This document shows positions 11,340-23,472 of a stretch of DNA of 64,000 bases, piece by piece. This stretch comes from Petrosia ficiformis (Eukaryota > Porifera > Demospongiae > Haplosclerida > Petrosiidae): contig OX345648.1 in assembly GCA_947044365.1 (NCBI GenBank), positions 2,626,501-2,690,500 of the forward strand, read 5' to 3'. How positions within the stretch are numbered: position 1 is the first letter of the stretch; each line of letters starts with the position of its first letter. Made by a program: the position numbers and the translations under genes. The notes beneath the pieces were generated by a model. That model ran no database searches. It saw nothing but the letters and a program-made list of their open reading frames with translations, and had not been told where the DNA came from.

Positions 11340-11660
11340 TTTTGTATTCTATTTCTATTTAAGCGAAATCTAATTCAATTTTTTTCAAAATATTTAAAAA
11401 TGAGGATAGTATCCTTTGACCAGTCTCAATTATATATATATATATTAATTGTCAATAATTTATACATCAACATAAAACAAATGTAACTGTACTTCCTCCT
11501 TTTTGAAAGTAGTCTATATTTGTCTTTAAGACTCATGGCAGAGATGTGTTTCCATTGACACAATTTACTTGCACCTTTAGTTAGAAAGCATTCTTCTTAC
11601 TGAGTTAAAGATTGGGTTTTCAAAGGTGGAAATGAAATGGAATGAAAACTAATATATACT
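11340..11660 (-). pseudogene. Degraded SANT-like exon and AT-rich flank
   Basis: The minus strand at about 11490-11625 matches the intact SANT exon at 38497-38691, including an acceptor-like flank, but it has small deletions: the stretch encoding the YPFQEGRTAM block is shortened and stops interrupt the frame. With the SANT tail at 9045-9110 it brackets the DUF7869 pseudogene. Confidence 0.6.
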
Positions 11661-11850
11661 AGGCTTTTTTGTGGTGGTGTTTGCACCACCAATATTACTG
11701 TCTGCACCAGGTTCGAATTTTAATTTTGCACCACCAAGCATTGTTATACTTAATTACCATGAAACCACATGATATTATTACCCAACCTACAAACCACATT
11801 GTTTAAACAATCAAGTAAACTCAACTTTGAAGATAAAATTAATTTCAATG
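11661..11850. mobile_element. CAGTGTTCT-type MITE, 5'-truncated copy
   Basis: Matches 32464-32650, but the left terminus is deleted. Compared with 32430-32470, the bases between TATATACT and AGGCTTTTTTG are missing. It contains the characteristic inverted GTGGTGGTG/CACCACCA segment. The right end is lost at the junction with the HIRAN relic. Confidence 0.7.
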
Positions 11851-11905
11851 GAGTTAATAAAGTAGTTGAAGCCATTAATTGGTAAATGGATTGTTGATAT
11901 GTGTC

Positions 11906-12391
11906 ATTATAGTACCCGTTATTAAACGTATCCCTAAGGTATCTTCTATTTTTCTCTTTTTTTACTGTCTCATCTACATCAGTCAAATCAATCTCATCAT
12001 CACCATACGTATCTGTTGTATTCTTTGCTTCAGGTATTGTAGCATGATCTGTTAGAAGCTTCTTTACCTTGTTAATGTGTGCTGAGACCCCAGTGAAAGT
12101 ATACACACACGGAATTTCTAGGCCACCCTGAGGCAAATCACTTTTTGTCCTGTAACTCGACATTGTATAGAACCATTTGGCCTTTAAAAAAGGGAATATA
12201 CAGCTGACACTTTTCTGGGTACGTCTCCAACACTTGTTGAATTAATTTTGACAGCAACAGCAAAGGGGTCACTCCCAATTTGTTCGTTGTCCAACGCATG
12301 GCAACACTTCTCTTGTTGGTGCTCTCCAATTATCCTTGTATACATGATACTCATGAACCATTGAACTGTAACAGAAACTAGTAGCAGCCAT
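11906..12391 (-). pseudogene. HIRAN-domain relic, copy b
   Basis: Same gene as 5176-5642. This copy keeps the longer DNEQIGSDPFAVAVK segment, but the start frame (MAATSFCYSS) still runs into TGA, so a frameshift lies between the EVLPC block and DNEQIG. The usual stop after NNGYY is lost and the frame runs on into flanking MITE sequence to 11750. Confidence 0.62.
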
Positions 12392-12585
12392 ATCCTGCAA
12401 TATGTGAAAACAAAAACACGTGTATACGTGTGCACAACTGGCCCCTTCCTGGCAGGAGGAGTGGCTAGAACTACTGGATCAACGAAAGTTAATACTCCAA
12501 AAAATTTTGAATTAAAGCGCACAATCTCAAATCACGAAAAGTTAACCCCACGAAAATTTGCACCCATACAGTATATAATAATATA

Positions 12586-13233
12586 TTAAGGTGGCGTTAC
12601 GGTGATGTTAATGATATTCATAGTTCAAAAGTTTTTTATTATTATCTTTATTGTTGTTCATTATTTTGTTTTATAATTTAATAATTAACATTACCTTACT
12701 GTCGTTTATTGATGGTGAAAATTTCAAGTTGTTACCTTGTAGCATTCAAGAGTTACGAGCGTGAGAAAAACCCACACATTTACATTTTTAATACAAACTA
12801 CACAACATAGAGAGTTGGAAAGTCGCTGTACATGAATAACTTACTAGGATCTACAGTTCTATGAAGGTATTTCTTGATACCTCTTCCTGTTCCAAAGATA
12901 TTATACATAGTCAACACGTATCTCCACATATCTTCAAAGAACGTAAGAGTATCGCTAAATCGCTTCATAGAATTGTTTGCCCACATGTTTTGGTTCTTTG
13001 ATTAATTTTTCGTAGCTGTACGTACTATTAGAGCTGAGAAAAATGTACCTCAGTACAACCCACTGATTTCGATTCATTATAGCAGAGATAATACCACAGG
13101 AATGTATATTTAACGCAGTTGTGTATGTGCATAGTATTGTACTGCAACCACAAAATGAATATCATGAATAAAGTATGAATATAATTAACGAGCAATTGTA
13201 TGGTTTCTCACTTCCGCTGTAACGCCTCCTTAA
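12586..13233. mobile_element. TTAA-flanked MITE, copy b, with extra insert
   Basis: TTAA at 12586-12589 and 13230-13233. The left end is intact; the right end is mutated (GCTGTAACGCCTCC). It is about 130 bp longer than copy a because of added sequence near 12640-12700 and 12755-12850. The extra part extends the minus-strand open stretch (12798-12986), which reads PSKLFMYSDFPTLYVV after the shared segment. The insert starts with CTAGTAAGTT on the minus strand, a donor-like site. Confidence 0.75.
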
Positions 13234-13553
13234 CACCAAGTTATAGTGGGAATGTGTTTACTACAGGTATAGTCATTGTGTACTGTTTCATTAGTCATAT
13301 ATGAACAGAAAGTTGTCTATCAGAAAAGGGTGTCCTGAAGGGAAGGGTGGGAAATGGGCTTAACAGTGTCTAGTGTATCAGTCATTAATGCTCACCAGTC
13401 ACCACTATACATCTATTGTGCTAGATACGCTAATACTCTTTTACATGTTTTGGCACTCTAAATCATTAGAGGACTGCACAAAAGTTCTGAAATACTGTAA
13501 TATGATACTAAATTGTTTTGTATACATTATAATATTCATTTAATATTTTATAG

Positions 13554-16500
13554 GATTCCAATCGGTCCTTGGCAGTGTTCTGAATGTCGTCGGCAGACTC
13601 GTAGATCAAAACCAACTCGTTCCCGTCAAACAAAAGATGAGCTAATCATGTGTCAAGCTCTGATTTTAGAACTGGAGAACCAAGACAATTCGTGGCCTTT
13701 TCTGGAACCAGTAGATCGCAAAAAAGTCCCAGAATATTTCAAAGTTATAAAAAACCCTATGGATTTCTCGACAATAAAGACTAAGCTACAAGAGGGAAAG
13801 TAAGGAAAACGTAGTGGAATAAGTACATGTACATGTATATGGAACCACCTTATATCTAATACACATACATACATGTACATAATTTAATAATTATTAGAAT
13901 TGATGTATTATATATTATATAAATAATAGGGTTGTGCCTATACTAGTATAAAGATCTGAATAAGTACCTATGTTAAACATATAGGCAGAGTATCAATATA
14001 GGGAACTGCATAACTATACATTGCCAATACACCATACACAATATTTGTTAGACTTTGCAGATTACACTGTTATCTAACTACACAAGTAAAGTCGGTATGA
14101 TGGCAAAACTACATGTGTCATAAACATTTTTGATCAAATATATCTCAGTGTAAAAAATAGCACTATGCCCATGTGTGTGAATGATTGTAAACTATGTATA
14201 TAGCATGTTATATTGTATTGGATCTGAATATAGGAATTTGGATTATGAAATGTAGGCAAATTGCAGTATAGATGCAACTGTAATGAATAGTCGTATGTGA
14301 TTGTGGATACAATTTGGAGACTCTTTGTTGATCTAATGAGTATACCTTAGGAAGGCAACTAAATTTAAGATCTAGATAGAGCAAAATTAATTTTCATGGG
14401 TACCCAAATGTATTTCACATCCTGTACAAAATGGCTCAGTATGCTGGGTATAAAATAAAGAGTGAGTGTTTCATTATTAAGTTTTAAAGGTCCCTTTGCA
14501 GCCACTTTCACATAATTGTGACAGCATGGCCAAAATATCTTGCTACAAATTGAGACTTTTGATAATCAGATTTATTCTTTATTCTTTCTGTATTAGGTAT
14601 TCTAGCAAGGAAGCATTTGCAGCAGATGCCAGATTGGTATTTGACAACTGTGCTTATTACAATGAGGATGAATCAGAGGTAATTGTGTGTATGTATTAGG
14701 GCTGGGATGAAGGTTGCAAAACAACATTCGAAGCTTTGTCACCAAAAAGGAACGAATATTCGAAGGTTTACATGTGTTTTTATGCTCTTACCTTGATTGG
14801 CTATAGATAGCCTCCAAAGCTGAATTATTGCTTTATAATGAGTACTACTCTTGTTCTTGTTCCTGTCGCTGTTTCTACTTGGATTTAGCATCGCTGGACT
14901 GAGAAATGAGAAGCAGCCAACAACACAGCCTCAACTTTTCCGGAAGAGGCATACATTATTGACTGCATGATTAGACTGCACAAGTGCGCATGTATAAACA
15001 TTAAAGTGGGCGTGGCAGCAAAGCTTAAAAGGGAGAAATGTACTACAAAGAAGTAATGGTGGTTGCTGATGTTATACAGTATTGTGGTAGCCACATTATC
15101 ATTAAAAAATGATGATGAAGTTAATGTTCAGTACTTACCATTACTGGAATTACCTTCAGTATTATTATCATATTGATAAACTGGTGAAAGAAACTGTTGG
15201 CTCACCTAAAAATTGATAAAAGTATCACTAAGACATGAAACATTGTTATAAGTCATCATTAAAGGTTATTCACATGCTCTGTAACTGGAGAGCAATTTGG
15301 CAGTAGCAATTATCGTATCTTCCGTTTGGCTGCTGCTTTCTTTTTTACTTGTGTGTGTCAAGGTTTAGAGCCCTGTAAAAATCACTACCAGCTAAAATAG
15401 CATTTGCAGTGTCTGGAAACTCAGGACAAGTTTTTTTCCCATGTGCAAAACGATGATAGTACACATTGTTCTCGGAGTAATTATGTTTGTAGGTGATGGA
15501 ATTATGATTGAATGCTCTAGTTTTACAAATTTGCATCGTAAGCTCTTGTGTTACTGTGAGCTACTATCAACCTTAATGCTGTTGAGAATGCTCCAAAGAG
15601 TACTTAACTCACTTTACTAGAAGCTTTTCTAAATAGCAACTACATGTGCTACAGTTTCTTCGCATCTACAATTTTTTAAGCCTTTGCATAATAATAATTA
15701 CAGGGATGGATTTAGTGAGGTCTAGGTTGGCAATTGACTTCCTCTCAAAACATTTTTGAAAATTAATTTTTGCTGATTAAGTGCAATCAATACTCCTATA
15801 ATTATTATTTAAAATTTCTTTAAAACTTGTGGCTTGACCTCCCCTCTAAAAATCCTAAATCTGTCCTGAATTACATATAATTTTGCAGAATACAAATTTG
15901 TTAACCTATTAAAGCAATAACTAAAACTAAACCTATGGTCACTCATAATAATGAATGCACTAAAGTGCAGAACCCTCGCTAAACAGCATGGCTTTAAAAC
16001 AAGTTTGCCTAAGTAACATTGCAACAGCCAGGAACACACCCAACACTATAATTTGCATATTCATGTATACTGACTTCTTATCAGTAGTACATGAATATGC
16101 ACATTATGGGGATAGCATGGCCATCAGATCTCTTGAGAACTAGCGAATTTCTGGACAAAACTTCACAAATAGCTGTATAAACACTCATTAGGACAATTGA
16201 CAAAGCTCAAGAAACAAAGCTTCAAAGAGACAAAAGTTAGTGGTTCAGTGTTTTCTGCTGACATCAGCAAAGACGAAGAAATTTCAAGATGGCGATAGAT
16301 CGACGAGAGTTTACACGGCTGTTTCTCCGCAACAAGATGAGTTCAGAACAAATCCTTTAAATGTTGGAATTATGGATATATAGCGTCTTCAACCATGTGT
16401 CAACAAATTAGTATCATCTGGTATTTGCAAAGATTACGTGGTACATACAGACAGACAGACAGACACACACACAAACCAACTACTATAACCCTCCACCTAC

Positions 16501-16951
16501 GCGGCTCGGGTTAATAACTAGGCATTAGGCAATGGCTTTCCCTTACGTTTTCATGTGTGTACACTGTCATGTTCCATCCTTATCATTGAAATAGGGACCA
16601 CTAATTTGGTTTTCTTGCATTATTTAAGTTGGACACATTCATAAAATTGTTTTCAGTAATGGTAGTACACATGTATGTGTTAGTAAGTAATCTGAAAACA
16701 TTATGTGCTATTTATCATGTCACAGTGACAAGGGTTTTGTGTAACATAGAGTTCATAAAATAAGAATTGAGAGCACTATTAAAATTATGGTGCCTCCAAG
16801 ATGTGTGATATTATAGTGATGTATAACCTGCAGTTTGAGCTATGGTAATTTGATATTAATGTACATGTACTTGTTTTTTCTCCCTTAGATTGGCATGACT
16901 GGTCACGCTATGAGACAGTTCTTTGAGAAAAAATGGGCAGAGCTAACATGA
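13554..16951 (+). CDS. BAZ2-like bromodomain 3' exons, copy b, with terminal exon
   Basis: Exons 13554-13799, 14597-14678 and 16889-16951. Phases fit: GGA AA joins G TAT, and GAG joins ATT. Exon 1 is full length (IPIGPWQCSECRR, then WPFLEPVDRKKVPEYFKVI) but has KNPMDF where the other copies have KKPMDF. Exon 3 encodes IGMTGHAMRQFFEKKWAELT and a stop, the expected BAZ2-type bromodomain C-helix and end of protein. This is the only copy in the window with that last exon, so it is the best candidate for the functional 3' end. The matching upstream exons are not adjacent; the only PHD exons lie at 36.3-36.9 kb and 59.3 kb. Confidence 0.75.
15905..16500. repeat. Unique insert in the last intron ending in CAGA/CA microsatellite
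   Basis: Here copy b stops matching the other units, at the point where they lead into SANT/DUF7869 sequence. The insert ends in a CAGA then CA simple repeat (about 16448-16482) followed by ACCCTCCACCTACGCGG. A simple-repeat 3' tail would suit a SINE or LINE end, but no internal promoter or ORF is clear. Confidence 0.4.
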
Positions 16952-19122
16952 TATATTACATGTACACATGCAGTTATTACAGTATTTGATCATGTAAATA
17001 ATAACACACGCTTTGAAAATATTTTATATCACATACTTATTTTCTGTTCTCTCCCTTTGAAATACTTCTTCACATATTTCTTTTTTGAGTATCCTTTCCC
17101 AATAATGTTTATTTGTTAAAAAAATTCAAATTTCTCTTTAATTAATAATTAGAATTGTGTGTAATTATAGCTAGCTCTTTTTTTGTTTTTGGTGTTTTTT
17201 TCTTGTTTTCAAATAGTATTTTCATTATATCTAACTTTTTGTGTCAAAATTTCATTTTTGGAGGATGCAATAGTTTCTCCTCAAAACATTTAGTGGTTTA
17301 CATTAATAATTAATTTTGTGTTTCACAATTAGACAGTATCAATTATTATATTGTTTACAAAATTATTAATATTTATTATTACTCGGTAGTCATTTCTTTA
17401 TTAATTGTCTTTGTTTCACTATTCAAAAAACCTTTTTACCGGCATGGAGTGGAGGTTTCTTGTACTTTATGACATGGAGGTGAATATAAATTTACCATAA
17501 TACCATCTGGCTGCATGAGCATCACTGATGTACATGTACCTACTCTTCCAATTGACTTGCAGAGATGACGTCTTCCATTTTTAACCACTGTGGCAATTGG
17601 TAATTGTGTACATCAATATCAACTATTTTGTCTGTGTCAAAAAAAAAGGTGATGAGTTACTGCTGGCATACTAAATATTTGTTATTGATTTGATAATGAT
17701 AGTTTCAGGTCTAGTATCAAATATAATGATATTTTTTGATCAGTATTGAGACTTGGTTGACTATAGGTGTATTCAAGCTGAGGCATTAATATTTGTTTTT
17801 TGCTATATAGTCAGAGCAACTTTATTTGAAATGTTTTATTCAAAAGAAAAATTACCAGACAGCAGTATAGAATTTTCCCCCAAAACATGCAACCATAACA
17901 ATGATTCTGCCTAGAATGTATGACGTAACCTAGTTAACAGTTACATGAACAAGCAGTCAAAAGCATGCAAACAAGGTTGAGGCTAATTAACATAGGACCC
18001 AAACATAAACAAACCACTTCCATATAGCGCTACATAAATGAATACTTACACCACTATAAACCAAAATACAAAGAGCATTCACTGTGTTACGATCATCTAA
18101 ATCACAGTTAATAAAGACAAGTTGAACACTTGAGATCAAATAGAGTGTTCACGCAATATACATGAATATTTTCATCATAAACAGGGTTCCATAAACGATT
18201 TATTATTTGAGAAGAGAATGAATTGATCATACGATCATTATGTGAAACATACTGATCTCTCAGAAAATGTTTAAATTTAGCCTTCAAAGTTTGCTTAATT
18301 AAAAAAAATGAATACAGCGTACATTCTAATAAATACAAGCATAAACATTTACTTCCAAGAATACACACATAGCTGACACAAAATACAACGACAATAGCAT
18401 TATAAAAGGCGAATCAATCAGGCAGTCTTCAGAAGTTCATATATATTAAGAAGTCTTGCTGACACCAGAGACTGAAACTAACAACATATTTATATGAAGT
18501 AGTCTGGATACCAGCCTCATTCACAACAAGGAAGCAGTCTGGTCTAGCTCATATTCCTGCTATTGCTCTAATTCTAATTTTCTAACTGATTTTCAAACAC
18601 TTCTCTCGCAGCGTCATAAAGTAAGAAAACAACAATACTTCACTACATCATGTATACATGGTGTACATATACTATGTGACTAAAATAGAATCCTCTAGTG
18701 ACAATTTCATGTAAATTGACTAAATTCTAAAATAATGATTGCATTTGCAAACAGTTTATAATATATCCAGTACATTATACATCTTTGAGATTTGAAGATA
18801 ACCAACATAACATCTTTCCATTCCAAAAATACTTGCTATATAGTCCTTGTTTATTTAATTTTCACATGAGCTGTCAATTTCTGGAGATGAAGCTTTCTTC
18901 CTTACAATGTCCAGCACAAAATAATGGTGCAGATAAAAAAGATGTTTTAGGTGTTGCTATGTTGCTACGGCTCAAACCAAGATAATATTTCAGATAGTGA
19001 ACAAGAATGTAATAAAAATATTGTCCCTATTGCCTGTTAGTGAGTTATTCAATCTAATCACTACATTGTGTGTTTACTTTCTGTAAAATCACAAAATAAC
19101 ACACATTAGGTGTGGTTATAAT
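16952..19122. other. Gene-poor AT-rich intergenic region
   Basis: No convincing ORF, tRNA or transposon ORF. At 17955-18045 is a segment resembling 40160-40252 (shared words AAAAGCATGCAAACAAGGTT and AAACCACTTCCATAT), that is, the flank just left of duplication block A2. Short ORFs here have no family features. Confidence 0.55.
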
Positions 19123-19425
19123 ATGGTGGTTGGATCTTTGTTCTGTGCTCTGTTATTTTTATCTCTTCTGTGGAGTATCCACTCTATGGTCTCCATTCCA
19201 ACTCATAGCAGAACCCACATCAGTCAAGTTCTATCTCCTAAAATATATTTTGGTACTTCTACTGATGATATTTCGTGTGTTTTAAGGTTGAAACATTTCT
19301 CTCACCTTGTGATTGGTTCTTCTGTCTCCCTAGATATGATAACTATTCCCTTTCCTTCTAGGCTGATAATACCTGCAGTCTTGTGCCATCGCCATCGCAT
19401 TGTGTTTTTTCTCCTTCTTCTTCAG

Positions 19426-19452
19426 GGCAATGTTGAAAGCAACCCTGGCCCT
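19426..19452 (+). other. 2A-like ribosome-skipping motif in LINE ORF
   Basis: Encodes G-N-V-E-S-N-P-G-P directly after a leucine-rich stretch (VFFLLLLQ) and before the Cys-rich finger. The general 2A motif is D-(V/I)-E-x-N-P-G-P; here Asn replaces the Asp. 2A-like sequences in this N-terminal position are known from APE-type non-LTR retrotransposons of invertebrates. Activity with Asn at that position is uncertain. Confidence 0.7.
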
Positions 19453-21395
19453 TGCAGATACCCATGTGGTGAATGTTCTGCCCCTGTCAAGTCCAACCAG
19501 CGTGGAGTTCAATGTGAAGCTTGCTATTTTTGGTTACATGCTAGTTGTATTGGTCCCACCATTGATGATTATCAGAATCTACAGTCTTCTGATGAGCCCT
19601 GGCTCTGTCAGAGATGCTACCAAGAAGCTCTTCCATTCTTCAACATCTCTTCCACTGACTCTGTATTTGACATATCTAATGCTTCATCTCACTGTGTTGC
19701 CCGTAATACCTCTAACTCTGGTGAGTTGGGCTTAAACCTGCTAAGTTTAAACTGTCGAAGTCTATTCCCAAAAATTGATGACTTGCGCCTTCTTGCTCTG
19801 AGTGATCTCCCTGACATAATTGCCGTCTGTGAAACCTTTCTCGACCAGTCAATCTCCAGCAGTGAATTAGCAATTGCAAACTTCAACTGATTCGTCGTGA
19901 CCGCAATAGACATGGAGGTGGAGTTGCACTCTACATCTGAGAGGACCTGCCATTCAGAGTCATCATTAAGCACCCCTGGATTGAGCTCCTTGTGGTACAA
20001 TTATTTGTCAAAAACAGAAACATCACATGTGGTGTTTTCTACAGCCCACCCTCGTCAAACTCCTCTGTTCTCCACGATCTTGAAGCTGCTATTGAGAGCC
20101 TACCACCCTCTAAACTCGACTCTTTTGTACTAATGGGTGATCTCAATATCAACTTCACTTCCACCACCTCTTCGCCTCCTCAAATTTCATCAATCATGGA
20201 CAAAATCTCCCTGCGGCAAATTGTTTCTGAACCCACCAGATGCACAATCACATCCACTCCTACTGTTATTGATCATGTCTACCTCTCAGAGAAACTAAAT
20301 TTCTCTTCATGCAACATCCTTCCACCTATTGGAGGCTCTGACCACAACTGTGTGTTTGTCTCTCTCCAGTTATCTACACCCAAGCTCAAGACCGCCCGCC
20401 ATCAAGTCTGGCTTTATAAAAAAGCAGACTTTGACTCTGCGAATGACTCACTCCAACGTATCCCTTCTTCAATGTTCCAGGACGATGATGTGGACAATTT
20501 TTGGTCCCAATGGTATGATCTCTACATGACAACCATGTCCAGCTTTATCCCAAAGAAAACCATTTCCTCCCATAAACAATTGCCCTATATCTCGAAGGAT
20601 CTTCTTATCTTGATCAGAAAGAAACAGCGCCTCTTCAAACAAGCCAAGCGACTGAACTCTCCCCGTGCATGGTTGAAGTACAACAAAGCTTGTAACAAGA
20701 CCACCTCTGCCCTTAGAAAATCAAAACAACATTTTTTCACCAAGCTCTCCATGAATGTTCAATCCCCAAGAGACTTCTGGTCAGATTATTACAAACTGTT
20801 TTCAAAGCGTGAACGAATTCCAGATAATCTTACACATGAGACACTCACAGCCACAAACTCTGTTGAAAAAGCCAACCTACTAAATAATTTTTCTCTTTAT
20901 GTTTTGGTCTTAAACCCTGTGCTGATCAATCCACTACCCCCAGTCTCTCTATCAAACCCCCTGTTTCCCTGTCTCAAATTCCCTGCTCTGTAGATGAGGT
21001 GTTCAAACTCCTATCAACCTACAAAGCAAGGACTTCCTCAGGCCCAGATGGAATCTCAAGTACAATGTTGAGAAACACTGCTGCCACCATCGCCCCCCAT
21101 CTGGCAACCCTCTTCAATCTTTCCCTTCAAAAAGGAAAAGTTCCAACAGCATGGAAGATCTCTAACATTACTCCTATTCACAAGTCTGGTGACAAATCTA
21201 CAGCCTCAAATTATTGTCCCATCTCTCTGCTCTCCCTTGTCTCTAAGATACTGGAGCACATCATTCATAACCGAATAAACAGCTATCTGTCTACAAACAA
21301 CATTTTGTCTAACCAACAATTTGGCTTTAGATCTGGATTTTCCACACAGGAGGCTCTGCTATCCATCACTAACAACTGGCACAGCCTACTCTCTT

Positions 21396-21595
21396 NNNNN
21401 NNNNNNNNNNNNNNNNNNNNNNNNNNNNNNNNNNNNNNNNNNNNNNNNNNNNNNNNNNNNNNNNNNNNNNNNNNNNNNNNNNNNNNNNNNNNNNNNNNNN
21501 NNNNNNNNNNNNNNNNNNNNNNNNNNNNNNNNNNNNNNNNNNNNNNNNNNNNNNNNNNNNNNNNNNNNNNNNNNNNNNNNNNNNNNNNNNNNNNN
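21396..21595. other. Assembly gap of 200 N
   Basis: A run of exactly 200 Ns inside the reverse transcriptase domain. The frames on both sides are RT, so the gap hides part of RT, but its size is a placeholder. Confidence 0.98.
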
Positions 21596-22067
21596 CTACT
21601 CTCTTCAAATCGTCAGGTCACTGCTGTTTTCTTCGACGTTAAGAAAGCTTTTGACTCTGTTCCCCACCATCTTATTCTGAAGTCACTTTCCAACATTGGA
21701 ATATCAGGACCACTTCTGGCCTGGATTTCAAACTACCTCACAGACAGACATCAAAGAGTTGTGCTTGATGGTACCTCTTCTTCCCTCACCAACGTCACCT
21801 CAGGTGTACCCCAAGGTTCTATACTTGGACCACTGCTTTTTATCTGTTTTATGGACTCCATTACACAACTACCCTTTTCTCCAGGTTCTAAACTTATGCT
21901 CTATGCCAATGATGTTGTCCTCTACCGCCTAACCAATTCTGCTGCAGATGTTGAACTCCTCCAGAGAGATATCAATCTGATTGCTGACTGGACTAAGAAC
22001 AATGGTCTCTCTTTAAATTCCTTGAAGACTAAGACTAAAAAAAACACAAACAACTGCAGTTCTAGTT

Positions 22068-22100
22068 GTCTAATCTTCTTAGAAAACTAAGAAGATTAGG
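22068..22100. repeat. Perfect hairpin at the LINE break point
   Basis: CTAATCTTCTTAG and CTAAGAAGATTAG are separated by four bases (AAAA). It sits exactly where the LINE coding sequence ends, so it may mark a foldback rearrangement junction. An AT-repeat palindrome (TGTCACATATAT / ATATGTGTGACA) follows at about 22134-22166. Confidence 0.75.
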
Positions 22101-23472
22101 TGAGGTCATTGCAGTTAACTCTTAGAAAACTGATGTCACATATATATATATATATATGTGTGACATTTCACCCCTACGTGGTTCGGAGTGTGCTCCTAGC
22201 ATTACAGAGCACTCCAAATACTTGTAATTGGTGTCAGGCACAAGGCCATGAAAATGGCTAAAACATTGAGGGGAAGTTTTAAAGGGGGTGTCGCCCGTTA
22301 ATAGGGGTTCGAAGGGGCTCCCCTCTTCCTTACTGTAAAACTTGAAATCGTGGGTTTGCCCTACGAAGCGCTTGGGAACTTTTGAGTCCCGGTAGTAAGC
22401 AAGTTGGTAGAAGTAGTACTCCATGTCGGAAAAGGAGCCAAGTTTGGGGTAGAGAAAATGAACGGTGGCCAAAATAATTATATGCATTAGAGTCGCCAGT
22501 GTTAGTTGCAGGAAAGAACCCAGGCGAGTGTTTGAAAGTATAGCTCTTTCAGTTTTGCAACAGAGACATATTCGAAATTATTATAACCACACCCACCTTG
22601 ATCAAGCATATAATGTGTGAGGTGTGGCTCAGCATCACAAATGCACAACTTTCTGGACCTCCTGGAGCAATCTAACACTCACCTCAACCTTGCTTATCAA
22701 TTGCTGCAAGCACAGCATCCACTCAAGTCTGCAAGCGAACGGTATTTTTCACTTATGCTCCCAACATCCCTTTCTCTCTCACTAGAGCCAGCTAGAAAGC
22801 AAGTCTATACATCAGACATACATCAACATCCCATTCTGATCTGCTTCTACTTCAAAGTAACATCAAAGGGCGGACACTTGAATCAAAGCACCGCCCGACC
22901 ACATCCAACAAAGCGTGGGCGTTTTTGACCGAAATGCCGCCACCACATTGGCATACTCTCGTAATGTACAGTAATTTGGGCCGTGGTACATCCAAGATCC
23001 CGTGAATTGCAGTTTGAATTCAGTATTCTATTAAGTTGGATACACTTCCTCTCTGACAGGATGTTGTAAAATTACAACATTAAAAAACTGAAAGGGATAG
23101 TCAGTGAAAACGCACGCTTACACGGAGCAAAAATTAATTAATTGCGGCAGCGGGCGTGTTGAAACCACACCCACGTCCGGTTAGTATGAAAACACACAGC
23201 ATTTGGTACTTTATCAACCATTCAACGTCATCGATTGCACAATAAAGATGGAACACGAGTTAGCCATGGCCCTTAGTTTGGGTACCCACCTCAAGCGAAG
23301 GGGCAGGTACCCAGACTAGGCCCTAAGCACAGTGAAAACAGCAGAATGATTGGGATATATATACAAGAAATTGAAGGCACAAAAGTTTTTAATAAAGTAA
23401 ACAAGGGAAGAGATGTATTTGCCACTGGATTTGACCCTCCACCTCTTACCGCGAGGGTCGGTCTAGCTAAGC
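22101..23472. other. Intergenic region upstream of gatA, no recognised gene
   Basis: Open frames at 22122-22487 (minus) and 22617-22928 (plus) show no family features and lie in low-complexity or mixed sequence. A long imperfect hairpin at about 23271-23325 has arms GGCCCTTAGTTTGGGTACCC and GGGTACCCAGACTAGGCCC. It lies 150 bp upstream of the gatA start. No tRNA cloverleaf could be built from it by eye. Confidence 0.5.

Larger units (their letters stand above)
19123..22090 (+). pseudogene. CR1/L2-like non-LTR retrotransposon, broken, with gap
   Basis: Domains in order: a hydrophobic N-terminus ending in a 2A-like motif, a PHD-like Cys/His finger (YPCGECSAPV, VQCEACYFWLHASC, WLCQRC), an APE endonuclease (LNLLSLNCRS, VLMGDLNIN, IGGSDHNCVF), and a reverse transcriptase (SSGPDGIS, WKISNITPIHKSGD, AVFFDVKKAFDSVPH, SGVPQGSILGPLLF, LMLYANDVVLY). 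The catalytic box is YAND rather than the usual YADD. Frameshifts occur near 19890 and 20930, and a stop near 19955. A 200-N gap interrupts RT at 21396-21595, and the 3' part beyond the thumb is missing. It cannot encode an active polyprotein as assembled. Confidence 0.85.

Noticed and set aside
22260..22330. GGTTCGAAGG as a tRNA-type B box of a SINE
   Set aside because: No A box at the proper distance and no tail.
22122..22487. Minus-strand 121-codon ORF
   Set aside because: It ends in a Tyr/Ile run encoded by an AT microsatellite and has no recognised motif.
23271..23325. Hairpin upstream of gatA as a tRNA or structured RNA
   Set aside because: It forms one long arm; no cloverleaf or A/B box pair was found.
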